The notes under the pieces are model-generated. The model was not told where the DNA came from. It searched no databases and saw only the letters and a program-made list of their open reading frames with translations. From positions 1 through 64,000 of the forward strand of contig NZ_CALMFY010000088.1 of assembly GCF_937863485.1 (NCBI RefSeq): DNA of 64,000 bases. The letters run 5' to 3'. This DNA comes from an uncultured Nostoc sp. Its GTDB lineage: Bacteria > Cyanobacteriota > Cyanobacteriia > Cyanobacteriales > Nostocaceae. Each line of letters begins with the position of its first letter. Positions within the stretch are counted from its first letter, which is position 1. Shown in pieces: positions 55,527-64,000 of this stretch. A program made the translations under genes and the position numbers.

Positions 55527-56114
55527 TTATAAAATCACGGGTTTTGTGGGGGCATCAAGTTTTATCCGAACCGTCTTGGGACAACAGGGGCTTCCCCAAC
55601 AAACCTGCCCAGAGGGCATATTAGTAAAAACACTACTACGAGCGCCAATCACAGCATTAGCCCCGATTTGCACTCCCGGCGCAACAAAACAATCTGCTGC
55701 TACCCATGCACCATTGTCAATAGTGATACTCGCTGTTTTCAACCCAAAGGCAGCGTCTTGGAGATCATGACTACCAGTACAGAGGTAGCTTTTTTGAGAA
55801 ATTACACAGTGTTCACCGATGTGGATCTGATCAAGGCTGTATAAAACTACGTTATCTCCAATCCAACTGTAGTTGCCAATGGTAACTTTCCAGGGGTAGG
55901 TAAAACGGGCAGTAGGTCGAATTAATACGCCTTTACCGATCCGAGCGCCAAATAGTCGTAGCAAAGCACAACGCAGAATATTTAACGGTTGAGGAGTCAG
56001 GGGAAAGGCGATCGCTTGTACAAACCACCATAAGAAAATATACCAACTTGGACGTCCCCGATCAAACCAAGATTGATCATATTTGCGTAAATCTACGAAA
56101 GCGTCATTAGTCAT
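55527..56114 (-). CDS. WcaF-type hexapeptide-repeat acyltransferase
   Basis: This 195-residue left-handed beta-helix transferase has GARIGKGVLIRPTARFTYPW, IGDNVVLYSLDQIHIGEHCV, then GSHDLQ (active His) and VAPGVQIGANAVIGARSSV. It resembles WcaF-type O-acetyltransferases of exopolysaccharide synthesis. It ends in PKTVRIKLDAPTKPVIL, encoded at 55562-55579 by a dispersed repeat, replacing the usual GNPAxP tail. It is last in a same-strand operon with two GT2 genes. Confidence 0.88.
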   Translation of the reverse strand: MTNDAFVDLRKYDQSWFDRGRPSWYIFLWWFVQAIAFPLTPQPLNILRCALLRLFGARIGKGVLIRPTARFTYPWKVTIGNYSWIGDNVVLYSLDQIHIGEHCVISQKSYLCTGSHDLQDAAFGLKTASITIDNGAWVAADCFVAPGVQIGANAVIGARSSVFTNMPSGQVCWGSPCCPKTVRIKLDAPTKPVIL

Positions 56115-56124
56115 TAGTTATTTA

Positions 56125-57081
56125 TCAGGAATCAATGGTCAATAGCTTTCCTTCTGATCCCCTGCTCCCCTGCTCCTCATCTCCTCCTTTTGGGCTAGTT
56201 GCAGTATTTAAGTGACCACCACAGTTGCGTAATTCGTAAAGCTTAACGCCAATTTGATATTCATATTGACTCAGCAAGCGTGCATAGATATATCCTGCTT
56301 TGCCATCCAAAAAACCACGTTGAATAATATAAAATAAAACAAACCGTAAAATGGGTTTAAATGGCAGGCGTACCCACACTTTTTTCAAAAAGCGCTTGCG
56401 TTGGACTGCATCACCAAATAGATTGGCATCGATAGTACCGCTATTATCTTTACCTGTGAGAATATTAAGATAAACACTAGCTTCCCAGTTTGAATAGCGG
56501 TTGTGTCGTTCTAACCAGTGGTAAAGGTCGCGGAAGTCCTCGTGGAGCATATCATTTTTGAGATACTCAACTTTGCCCTGCAAAATCACATGTTCGTGAA
56601 CTTCATTGTCACCAGTGTTGGGAATATCTTCTGTATGTAGGTTTTCGTAGCGACCTTTTTTATGTTGAAATAAACGTAGATTCCAATCGGGATATTTACC
56701 ACCGTAACGAATCCATTTTCCTAAGAAAAATACGCGGCGGTTGAGATAATAACCTGCATATTCCTTATTTTGAATTGCTTGGTCAATTTCTTCCCAAAGT
56801 TCAGGAGTGATCCGCTCATCACAATCTACAATTAGCACCCATTCGTTGCGGAACGGTAGATTATCTAAAGACCAATTTTTCTTTTTGGGCCAGCGTCCAT
56901 TGAAGCTAAATTGCACGACATTTACACCATAACTTTTAGCAATTTCAACACTGTTGTCGCCACTTTGAGAGTCTACTACAAATATTTCATCTGCTCTGGT
57001 AAGACTTGCGAGACAGGCAGGCAAGTTTACTTGTTCATTTTTTGCCGGAATTAGTACTGAAACTGGTATTTTAGATGGCAT
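56125..57081 (-). CDS. GT2 family glycosyltransferase (WaaE-like)
   Basis: This 318-residue GT-A protein starts PVSVLIPAKNEQVNLPACL (sugar-nucleotide binding) and has VLIVDCDERIT (DxD). NRRVFFLGKWIRYGGKYPDW, then LHTEDIPNTGDNEVHEHVIL are typical of the WaaE/KdtX-like group, which adds sugars to lipopolysaccharide or related glycans. A C-terminal hydrophobic helix suggests membrane association. It lies 10 bp upstream of the acyltransferase on the same strand. Confidence 0.9.
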   Translation of the reverse strand: MPSKIPVSVLIPAKNEQVNLPACLASLTRADEIFVVDSQSGDNSVEIAKSYGVNVVQFSFNGRWPKKKNWSLDNLPFRNEWVLIVDCDERITPELWEEIDQAIQNKEYAGYYLNRRVFFLGKWIRYGGKYPDWNLRLFQHKKGRYENLHTEDIPNTGDNEVHEHVILQGKVEYLKNDMLHEDFRDLYHWLERHNRYSNWEASVYLNILTGKDNSGTIDANLFGDAVQRKRFLKKVWVRLPFKPILRFVLFYIIQRGFLDGKAGYIYARLLSQYEYQIGVKLYELRNCGGHLNTATSPKGGDEEQGSRGSEGKLLTIDS

Positions 57082-57104
57082 ACAAGTATAAATTATGTTA
57101 TTAG

Positions 57105-58037
57105 TTATTTCTTATTTGATGTGGATAAAAGACCCTGAATAGCAGCATTTAAGTAACCAATCTGACCGTAAGCATATACAAGTTTGTCAAACCGTTCTGC
57201 TGGATCAGAAAAATATTGCAATGCCTTATACAAGCCGCGTACAAACCGTTCGCTACCTCGCTGCAATTGAGCGATTCCAGCTTTACCAGCGAGTTGTTCT
57301 CGATAGCATTCACTAATACCCTGCCACCAGCCTCGGTTTAAAAACCAGGAGCGTTGGAGGCGCTCTGGGGCAACATTGTGAGCGACTAGCGCTTCGGGAA
57401 GATAGGCGACTTGCCAAGCACGTTGTAGGGCAAATTCGGTCATTTGCAGTTCTTCATTTGATAATAGATTTTTCCCTACTCGACCGAGATGAGGATCAAA
57501 ACCGCCAATTTCATCCAGGAAACTACGGCGGATAGAGTAATTTAAGCCTCTAGGTGTTAAGCCAGGTTGCTCGATGTAGATGCTACTCTCACCCAAATCA
57601 TATGCACCCAGATTTGCAGCTAGCCCTGGAGATAGCCAGCGTGGTTGTTGGATTCCTGGGGGCCATAGGAGAGTGACTTTGCCACCTGCGATCGCTAGTT
57701 TAGAATTATTGTAATAGGCAAAATATAAAACTTGTAGCCAGCCAGGACTGGCAACGGCATCGTCATCCAGATAAGCAAGAATATCACCACTGGCTACTTT
57801 TGCGCCCGTGTTGCGGGCGACAGATAAACCGATTGTGGGTTCAAATACATACTTCAGACGCGGATTGTGGGTCCTTTGTTCTACAAACTCACGGGTGCGA
57901 TCGCTAGACCCATTATCAACTACCACAATTTCAAAGTCAGCAGCAAAATCCTGCGCTAAAAGACTATCTATTGCAGCCCCTAAATAGGTATCTCGATTGT
58001 GGGTACAGATAATGGCAGAGATTTGCGTGTCTGGCAT
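57105..58037 (-). CDS. GT2 family glycosyltransferase
   Basis: The product is about 310 residues from ATG 58037; the earlier in-frame start at 58091 would add 18 residues from a low-complexity AATCT-repeat. ISAIICTHNRDTYLGAAIDS and ILAYLDDDAVASPGWL (DDD, metal and nucleotide site) are diagnostic. SVARNTGA and FDPHLGRVGKNLLSNEELQM follow. It is the first gene of a three-gene polysaccharide operon, 23 bp before the next gene. Confidence 0.9.
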   Translation of the reverse strand: MPDTQISAIICTHNRDTYLGAAIDSLLAQDFAADFEIVVVDNGSSDRTREFVEQRTHNPRLKYVFEPTIGLSVARNTGAKVASGDILAYLDDDAVASPGWLQVLYFAYYNNSKLAIAGGKVTLLWPPGIQQPRWLSPGLAANLGAYDLGESSIYIEQPGLTPRGLNYSIRRSFLDEIGGFDPHLGRVGKNLLSNEELQMTEFALQRAWQVAYLPEALVAHNVAPERLQRSWFLNRGWWQGISECYREQLAGKAGIAQLQRGSERFVRGLYKALQYFSDPAERFDKLVYAYGQIGYLNAAIQGLLSTSNKK

Positions 58038-58171
58038 AGATTTAATTTTGGATTTGAGATTTGGGATTTTAGATAAAAATCTTAAATCCAACGCACACCT
58101 ACTGAAAGTTAATCTAAACCAAAAATTACCAATCTACCAACCGAGTTTCTTCGGAAATAATCTTTAAAACT

Positions 58172-58996
58172 TTACGTTTGTTGAATATGACTGTGTAAAA
58201 CTACAAGTGTTTGGGCTAGTTGACTTAGACGAGTTTCCAAAGATTGCTTGCGCCCCAACAGTTGACGTAACTTTTGGTAACGCGCGATCGCCATGCTAAC
58301 ATTGGCAACCTGATCCGCTGGACATGGGCGCGACCAGACTTTACCAGCATCGTCCACACCACAGAGGCGATAGCCAGTAATAGATGATTGATAAGATACT
58401 TTCCCACCAGTGGCGCAAATTTCTTCTACGTAGTTCATCAGGCGGTCAACTTCTGCATGGCGCAGTGTTGCAGTTCCTGCCGGTTCTGGTTCGGTGGGAA
58501 TGGATTCTAACCAGCCATTGACAATTGGGCCTTCTAAGTAAATATCCTGGATTTGCTCCAAGATATTTTGCAGTTCTGTTTGCCAACCGGCGACACTTTC
58601 CTGAATTTCTTGCAATAGATTCATCGCCAATGCTGGATTAGCTCCGTGGCGATGGCTACTAAAGCTCGGAGTTTTCAACTTGGGTAGGCTGGGTGTTTTG
58701 CTACCATTCTCTTGTGCTTGAAAGGTCTGCACAGAGTCATGGTGAGGAAAGAAATTTTGTTCAGGAGGATAATCACTCTCAGTATCTACGCCGAGGTCAA
58801 CTGTTTGTCCTTGTGGATTGAGTTCCCCATCCTGGGAGGATGGAGTCTGTGTACTTTCTGTGGGTTCGTTGGCTCCGACGCTGATTCTAAAGGAGAAAGG
58901 TCGTTTTGTCGAATCACCTGCTTCGGCGGCAGAGGCAGTGCCGCGATTCCCTAAATCGTGTAGAGTTGCTTCAATACGTTTTAAGCCTGCGTTCAT
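58172..58996 (-). CDS. Conserved-looking cyanobacterial hypothetical protein
   Basis: This 274-residue protein is not recognised. A disordered Ser/Thr/Pro/Gln-rich N-terminus (to about 110) is followed by a helical region (ALAMNLLQEIQESVAGWQTE, about 123-142). A conserved-looking segment GYRLCGVDDAGKVWSRPCPA lies near 207-226, with a C-terminal coiled-coil-prone helix. No signal peptide or transmembrane segment. It stands alone upstream of the polysaccharide operon. Confidence 0.68.
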   Translation of the reverse strand: MNAGLKRIEATLHDLGNRGTASAAEAGDSTKRPFSFRISVGANEPTESTQTPSSQDGELNPQGQTVDLGVDTESDYPPEQNFFPHHDSVQTFQAQENGSKTPSLPKLKTPSFSSHRHGANPALAMNLLQEIQESVAGWQTELQNILEQIQDIYLEGPIVNGWLESIPTEPEPAGTATLRHAEVDRLMNYVEEICATGGKVSYQSSITGYRLCGVDDAGKVWSRPCPADQVANVSMAIARYQKLRQLLGRKQSLETRLSQLAQTLVVLHSHIQQT

Positions 58997-59321
58997 AAAG
59001 ACATCCTAGAGTTTGCTGTCCCCAATGGTGTTAAATAATTAAGAATGGGGTTGTTGGGATTTTCGGCTTTTGCCAGTTGTAACATCAATGATGCTGGTGC
59101 TAATTTTATCCCTTAAAAGTTATTTGAAACCAAAAATCTCACCCACAAAGTAAAAACTGCGGTGATAAATTGCAATTAGTACACTGGGTGAAAGTTTGCC
59201 TACCTTAAACTTAGGGCAAAATCCCCAAGTTTAAGCCCTAAGTCTTGCTAATTGAAATAGTAGCCGAATTTACGCGCCCGCTGTACTAGTTACTTATTGT
59301 TAAGATACTCAGGAAATAACT
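58997..59321. other. Divergent spacer
   Basis: The 325 bp hold promoters of the hypothetical gene and of cobU. No cobalamin riboswitch pattern and no repeat was recognised. AGGAAA lies just before the TTG start of cobU. Confidence 0.45.
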
Positions 59322-59894
59322 TTGGGTAAAATCATCTTAGTAACAGGGCCAGCACGATCTGGTAAAAGTGAATGGGCGGAAACTCTGGCCATGCAGTCAG
59401 GAAAAGCAGTTGTTTACGTAGCAACAGCCACCGATAATCCAGATGACCAAGAGTGGCATCAACGCATTTTAGAACACCAACAACGTCGTCCCCAAGACTG
59501 GGTAACTTTATCTGTACCTGTGGAACTGTCTGCTACCCTTGCTGATGCGAAACCCTATACCTGCCTTTTAGTTGATTCTTTAGGAACTTGGGTTGCTAAT
59601 CTCTTAGAACAAGACGAAGCTACCTGGCAAAATATCCTTACAGAGTTGTTAGAAACGGTGGATCTTGTTGCTGCTGATATGGTGTTTGTAGCAGAAGAGG
59701 TGGGCTGGGGTGTGGTGCCAGCTTATCCGATTGGAAGGACGTTCCGCGATCGCCTGGGTTCTTTGGTACGCCAGCTAAGTGCGTTCAGCGAAACTGTTTA
59801 TTTAGTTACTGGTGGTCATGTTCTCAATCTGGGCGTCCTTGGTTCGCCATTGCCAAATAAAGGGGAAGGAGGAGTGAGGAGTCAAGATTCTTAA
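59322..59894 (+). CDS. cobU: Bifunctional adenosylcobinamide kinase/guanylyltransferase
   Basis: This 190-residue enzyme of cobamide assembly phosphorylates adenosylcobinamide and adds GMP. The P-loop GPARSGKSEWAE is at the start, with VVYVATATDNPDDQEWHQRI and RPQDWVTLSVP (guanylylation region). LLVDSLGTWVANLLE and VAEEVGWGVVP are also typical. The start is TTG with AGGAAA at 59311-59316. The last residues (after about 175) are a repeat-derived tail. Confidence 0.93.
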   Translation: MGKIILVTGPARSGKSEWAETLAMQSGKAVVYVATATDNPDDQEWHQRILEHQQRRPQDWVTLSVPVELSATLADAKPYTCLLVDSLGTWVANLLEQDEATWQNILTELLETVDLVAADMVFVAEEVGWGVVPAYPIGRTFRDRLGSLVRQLSAFSETVYLVTGGHVLNLGVLGSPLPNKGEGGVRSQDS

Positions 59895-59946
59895 CTCTTG
59901 ATTCAAATTAATCCAAAATCTAAAATCTAAAATCTAAAATTGTAAT

Positions 59947-60366
59947 ATGGCAACTAAACAAGAAGTTAGAGGATACCTCGCCTACTGGTTTCAGTTGGGT
60001 AAGAAATTGATTACGGCCAACGGTAAGGCAAGCTTTTTGCCCCAATCAGTGCTAGATGGCGATCGCTATAGTGAAGAATTTGAAGAGTGCTGGCAAAAAA
60101 TTCTCTCACCCGAATCGGGTGATTGTTACCTAGAGGGTACACATGAAACCATTGCTGAACTGTTGACACCAGCATGGGAGATGCTACCTTGCAGCCGATG
60201 TAGTATGCCAGTAGCAGCGCGAAACGTCGGGATGCCGACATTGTTATGCCCCTGCAATAATTTACCTAACTGGCCTAATACCGAATTGCCAGCACCGCGA
60301 GAGCCAATTAAGACTCAAGACCAACTCAAAACAATTCGCGATCGGCTTGTAGATAATATTGCGTAA
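59947..60366 (+). CDS. Cys-rich conserved hypothetical protein
   Basis: This 139-residue protein is of unknown function. Its N-terminal half reads VRGYLAYWFQLGKKLITANG, then SEEFEECWQKIL. A C-terminal possible metal site is made of CSRC and CPC (PCSRCSMPVAARN, LLCPCNNLPNW). It is downstream of cobU on the same strand (52 bp) and may be cotranscribed. Confidence 0.7.
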   Translation: MATKQEVRGYLAYWFQLGKKLITANGKASFLPQSVLDGDRYSEEFEECWQKILSPESGDCYLEGTHETIAELLTPAWEMLPCSRCSMPVAARNVGMPTLLCPCNNLPNWPNTELPAPREPIKTQDQLKTIRDRLVDNIA

Positions 60367-60742
60367 AAAAACAACCAATTTGTAAATCTGACAAGTTTTT
60401 TCTAATTATTTGATTATTTTAATTTCTTCTGTAGTGGCTTTTAGTCCCACCACAGAATTTTTGCTTGTTTGTGCTAGGGATGCACAGTTAAAAGGGCGGT
60501 TAGAAACCGCGTCTAGACAAACAAAAACCGCCTATCGTACTTGCGCTGCACTCCGCGCACCATACGGGTTTCAAAATCTTGATTTTCTATTAGTCCGCAG
60601 AGGCGCAGAGAAGCCAGTGCGTTGCGGGAGTTCCCCCGGTTGTAGCAACTGGCCAGGCACAAAGAGAAGGAAAAAATGCTTAACTTAACTGTATTGGGTT
60701 TTGTACATGGTTTTTTCTCATTTGTAAGAAATCCAGGTTAGT
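60367..60742. repeat. Spacer with composite dispersed repeat
   Basis: There is no gene. The block at 60497-60652 starts GCGGTTAGAAACCGCGTCTA (related to the mys repeat units) and continues with ATTAGTCCGC. It ends in the GCCAGTGCGTTGCGGGAG...GCAACTGGC module also found in the MITE copy at 33367-33523. Confidence 0.78.
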
Positions 60743-61462
60743 TCACTTTGGTGCTTGAGAATTTGGCGTTGGACAAGTTTTATTAGCAAAATCACACTGA
60801 TAAATATATGGTTCTTGCCAACTCAAAGGAATTTCTAATAAGTCTCGCGTTCCTGTCATGCCTTGTCCTATAAATAGCAACAAAGCAATACAGTTTAAAA
60901 TCGTATGGACGATGCGCCAGCGATTGGACTTATCTTGATAAATATCTTGAACAATTGCTAATGAAAAAATCATCAGCAATGCTGCGGTAATGCCAATATA
61001 ATAATGTGACCAATACCACTCATTCGTCAGGCGATATACTCCATCCTGACAGCCTATAATTACTAAACCTGCACCAGTTAAAGTGGCAAAAACTGCCCGC
61101 CACAACCGCTGCTTTGCCCGATAAAGAAATACTAAAGAGGCGATAGTAGCAGCAAACATTAACACGATAAAAACAACTTGAAAAGGTGTTTTATTCCACA
61201 ATTGATTTTTGATAATATTTTTACCAATAGGATAGCTTAATCCGATTAGAGTTAGTCCGACAACTGCACTTGTTAGTCTTTCACCTAACTGCTTATGTTC
61301 TCCACCCACCACTGGGGGAATTTTGCTCTTACTCCCGGCTAAAATTTGCAATCTGCGTTGGCGTGTTTGCCAAGCAAAATTAACCACTGTACCGATGAGT
61401 GGAAATACGAATATAATTGCGATCGCTGGATGTAAAAGACCAAGAAAATCTGTTAATTGCAT
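60743..61462 (-). CDS. DUF4079 integral membrane protein
   Basis: This 239-residue membrane protein has about six hydrophobic segments, beginning MQLTDFLGLLHPAIAIIFVF. The start and the LLHPA pattern fit the cyanobacterial DUF4079 family, of unknown function. It is monocistronic. Confidence 0.8.
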   Translation of the reverse strand: MQLTDFLGLLHPAIAIIFVFPLIGTVVNFAWQTRQRRLQILAGSKSKIPPVVGGEHKQLGERLTSAVVGLTLIGLSYPIGKNIIKNQLWNKTPFQVVFIVLMFAATIASLVFLYRAKQRLWRAVFATLTGAGLVIIGCQDGVYRLTNEWYWSHYYIGITAALLMIFSLAIVQDIYQDKSNRWRIVHTILNCIALLLFIGQGMTGTRDLLEIPLSWQEPYIYQCDFANKTCPTPNSQAPK

Positions 61463-61677
61463 ACAACACCTTTCAAGGAATCATTAAATTAATATCAAAT
61501 GACAATATAAAATATCGTTCTCTCACTTAAATTAATTTCAGATGAGAATCTGTTTAATGTTTATTTTTGTTATTCTTAGATTATTTTAAGAAAGCAAGTA
61601 AAAAATTATAACTTTTATAAACAGTTTTTCTGCCCATCTGCATGAAGCATCTAATGTGTAGCTTCCCACGCTATATA

Positions 61678-63342
61678 TCAACTGGCAGATAACTTATTAT
61701 TAGGTGGGATATTACGTCGGTGCAGCTTAGAAAATTTAGTCAATTTCCAAACCGAATAATAGTTGTCGCTGTAGACAATATCTGTCTTTGCTTTATACTT
61801 TTTTTCGATTGTTTCGCGCCAAGTATCTGAAGGATTGAATAAAAATACATCAGCAAACCCATCAGGAATTTTGGGAACTTTTTGGTTGTTCACCAACAGA
61901 AATCGCACTTTTGGTTCCAAAAGATAGCTCAGAGAAAAGACATTCCCATAATTGTCGCCTAAAGCATCACTAATCAAAAGTGGACGAGTCGTCTGGTTGA
62001 TGATTTGGGCAACTTGTGGATTGCCATAGCTCATACCCTTATTCCACCAAGTTTCTGCCTGGGAACTCACCTTATAAGAAATTAGACCACAAATAATTAC
62101 TAATGCCATGATTATGTGCCAAATGCTCCGGCGTGACACGTTCCCATTATATAGTTGCGTAGTTAGTAGGTAAGCAACAGCCAGTTGGATTCCTAAATAA
62201 GATGGTATTAAATATGGTTCGCTAGATGATCGTATACCTCCAGCAATTAAATCTGGCAGTATTACGGGTAGTGCTGGCACCATAATTAATATGATGATAA
62301 ACAACCAGACTTTATAATTAGTTGTTTGACAAAGAAAATAAATTGAATATCCTACCAAAATTAAAAATAATGGTGTAATTAAATAGCCCAGAGGATTGTC
62401 TAAACTAAGGTCTATATCAAAAAAAATCCGGCTCAACTGCATCAGCAAAAATGGAAATATAGGCATTAAAGATGATTGCGTTGTTATCTTATCTGCTGAA
62501 ATTAAAAGTTGAAAAAAGTCGCCCATCACAATTGTTATCCAAGGCATGAAAGCTAAAAAACCTACCAGTGATGCTAACAGATAAGTTCTGACAGTTCCCG
62601 TCAACTGAAATTTGGCGATGCTCATTACATAAATTCCGTGAGCCACTGCTACAAATCCACTCCAAAGAAATGTATAAAGACTGATGGCTAAAGTTACTGC
62701 ATAAATGCTCCAGATAGCGAATAAATCTGGTCGTTGTCGTTTTTTTACTAGCTCATCTTTGTCTTGTGATTCCAGCCGCATTGCTCGCAGTAGAGACGCA
62801 CTGGATAGCAATATAGTGACTAACCAGAGAATATATTCTTGTGCTTCTTGGGCGTATACTAGGTGAATTGGAGAAATTGCCATGAGTGCGATCGCTACAC
62901 CAGGAACTGATAATGGCACATTAAATAATTCTCGGCATAGCCAATAAACACAAGGGAAAACCAGCAAACTGATGAAGACAGATAAACTTCTAATCGCCGT
63001 CACCGAATTACCAAAGATTTCCATCCACAATCTGGCTATTATGTAATAAAGTGGTGGATGGAGAGAATCTTCTTTTGCCAAAGTCATGATTGTGTCATTT
63101 AAGTTTTTTTGTTGATTTGCACCTTGAAACTGGGCAAAACTTTCTCCAGCAATGACACGATTATTAAAAATTTGCTGTTTTACTTCAGTTATTGTGTAAC
63201 CAGAAATTCGTAATGAAGTATAAGTTTCATCATGCCAGTAAACTTTGCCATCAAGGTTAAAAAAGCGAAACAATATACCCATCGCTAATAAGAAAATAAT
63301 TAAAAATCGCAACCAACTCGGAGCAAATTTGAGATGGCGCAT
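61678..63342 (-). CDS. GT39/ArnT-like membrane glycosyltransferase
   Basis: This 554-residue protein has about ten membrane segments. An acidic DE motif in YWHDETYTSLRISG after the first segment is typical of GT39/ArnT-like enzymes, which use polyprenyl-phosphate sugars. LHPPLYYIIARLWMEIFGNS is the conserved second motif. SPIHLVYAQEAQEYIL also fits. It may glycosylate a lipid or protein on the periplasmic side. It is solitary. Confidence 0.85.
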   Translation of the reverse strand: MRHLKFAPSWLRFLIIFLLAMGILFRFFNLDGKVYWHDETYTSLRISGYTITEVKQQIFNNRVIAGESFAQFQGANQQKNLNDTIMTLAKEDSLHPPLYYIIARLWMEIFGNSVTAIRSLSVFISLLVFPCVYWLCRELFNVPLSVPGVAIALMAISPIHLVYAQEAQEYILWLVTILLSSASLLRAMRLESQDKDELVKKRQRPDLFAIWSIYAVTLAISLYTFLWSGFVAVAHGIYVMSIAKFQLTGTVRTYLLASLVGFLAFMPWITIVMGDFFQLLISADKITTQSSLMPIFPFLLMQLSRIFFDIDLSLDNPLGYLITPLFLILVGYSIYFLCQTTNYKVWLFIIILIMVPALPVILPDLIAGGIRSSSEPYLIPSYLGIQLAVAYLLTTQLYNGNVSRRSIWHIIMALVIICGLISYKVSSQAETWWNKGMSYGNPQVAQIINQTTRPLLISDALGDNYGNVFSLSYLLEPKVRFLLVNNQKVPKIPDGFADVFLFNPSDTWRETIEKKYKAKTDIVYSDNYYSVWKLTKFSKLHRRNIPPNNKLSAS

Positions 63343-64000
63343 AAGTAGTTTTCCTAAGAACTTGTCTAAAATAATCCAGTCAGCAAAGAGGACTATTGGG
63401 ACTCTTGGGACAACCCCATATCTAATATTGGGACTTGTAATATGGACACCTTGTATCTAGCACTACGTGTCTTTCCCCAAATCTTTTTTTGTATTCCATA
63501 ATCTTTAGACAGGGGCTTGTACCGATATAGAACAAGGTTTTTTCAACAGTCCCCAAGTCGTCTCAATACGGTTCGGATAAGACTCAATCCCCCCAATCCA
63601 CGCCACTTGCTCCATTTGGGGAGACCCCTACAGCCCTTCCCTAACGGGACGCCTTGCGGCGAACGGGCATCCTACGGCAGGCGCTAGCCTCTGCCTTTGG
63701 GAGAAGACCGCAGTGGCTCCCCTTAAAATGTGGGGCTAATAATGGCTCTATTTCTCCCTTACAAAGGGGAATCTTTAAGAATTGTGCAGCTTAAACGAAG
63801 CGGATTGAGAGTCATCTGATTTTAAATATTGACAATAAATACCTCTCTTCTATTAACTATGAAAACAATTGCACAAGATTGTATCAAATACGGCAAAACT
63901 GACCTTTTTTTTACAGTCAAGATGTAGATGTAGAGTAAAATATCATAAATATTGCTATTCTTACAGTCCATGTATGTAGACTTTATTCCTGTAGCCGCGA
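63343..64000. repeat. Right-edge spacer with composite repeat
   Basis: There is no gene. CAATACGGTTCGGATAAGAC at 63564-63583 is the inverted copy of the 41061 and 55562 repeats. The block at about 63590-63725 (CACGCCACTTGCTCCATTTG, GAACGGGCATCCTACGGCAG) matches 52480-52605. The end of the window is AT-rich. Confidence 0.68.

Noticed and set aside
58997-59321. Cobalamin riboswitch upstream of cobU
   Set aside because: The expected B12-box (GCCACTG) pattern was not found in the 325-bp spacer.

Overview
The window comes from a filamentous, Nostoc-like heterocystous cyanobacterium. The evidence is the abundance of the HIP1 octamer GCGATCGC, many short dispersed palindromic repeats of Nostocales type, the cyanobacterial guaB-Yfr1-trxA arrangement, an Ftn2/ZipN (ARC6-type) division gene, a PatD-like heterocyst gene and a mycosporine-like amino acid (MAA) cluster. 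There is no prophage, intact IS element or CRISPR array. Most genes are monocistronic or in short operons separated by repeat-rich spacers.

Layout. 0.5-7.6 kb: an exported beta-helix/SPOR-like protein, a long repeat-rich spacer, a very large WD40-Roc GTPase-TIR protein, and a small coiled-coil hypothetical. 7.6-9.9 kb: a TetR regulator fused to a degenerate tyrosine-recombinase-like domain, divergent from a delta-9 type fatty acid desaturase, with palindromic operators between them. 10.2-18.4 kb: ferredoxin-MBL hydrolase, dhaKL, ftn2, pdhA, aldose epimerase and tRNA-Lys. 18.9-26.6 kb: PAS histidine kinase, class II FBP aldolase, nitrilase, MarC, trxA-yfr1-guaB and a YdcF-like protein. 27.2-31.4 kb: an SbcD-like nuclease, a protein fusing a RES domain to a DUF6602/PD-(D/E)XK-like nuclease domain, and a two-gene module with a retropepsin-like protease. 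32-39.3 kb: cysH, a 34-residue membrane peptide, a DHA2 efflux pump with divergent TetR and a perfect operator, PatD-like protein and the (p)ppGpp synthetase/hydrolase.

39.8-46.5 kb: a NodZ-like fucosyltransferase, mysC, mysB, mysA and a broken methyltransferase gene. mysABC is enough for 4-deoxygadusol and mycosporine-glycine. No mysD or mysE is present, and a tandem repeat element separates mysC from mysAB. 46.9-49.3 kb: a protealysin-type metalloprotease with its emfourin-type inhibitor, followed by an alpha/beta hydrolase with a degraded catalytic triad. 49.4-54.4 kb: RidA, a hydantoinase-type amidohydrolase, an Asp/Asn beta-hydroxylase-like protein, a zinc-type oxidoreductase and an NTF2-like protein, which may be a small catabolic locus. 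54.5-63.3 kb: a hypothetical gene, a three-gene polysaccharide operon (two GT2 enzymes and a WcaF-type acyltransferase), cobU, conserved cyanobacterial hypotheticals, a DUF4079 protein and a GT39-like glycosyltransferase.

The strongest candidates for uncharacterised biology are the WD40-Roc-TIR protein, the RES-nuclease fusion next to an SbcD homologue, the TetR-recombinase fusion with its operator pair, and dispersed repeats that have become in-frame peptide insertions in at least two genes. All functional statements rest on motif recognition by eye. No database search was run.
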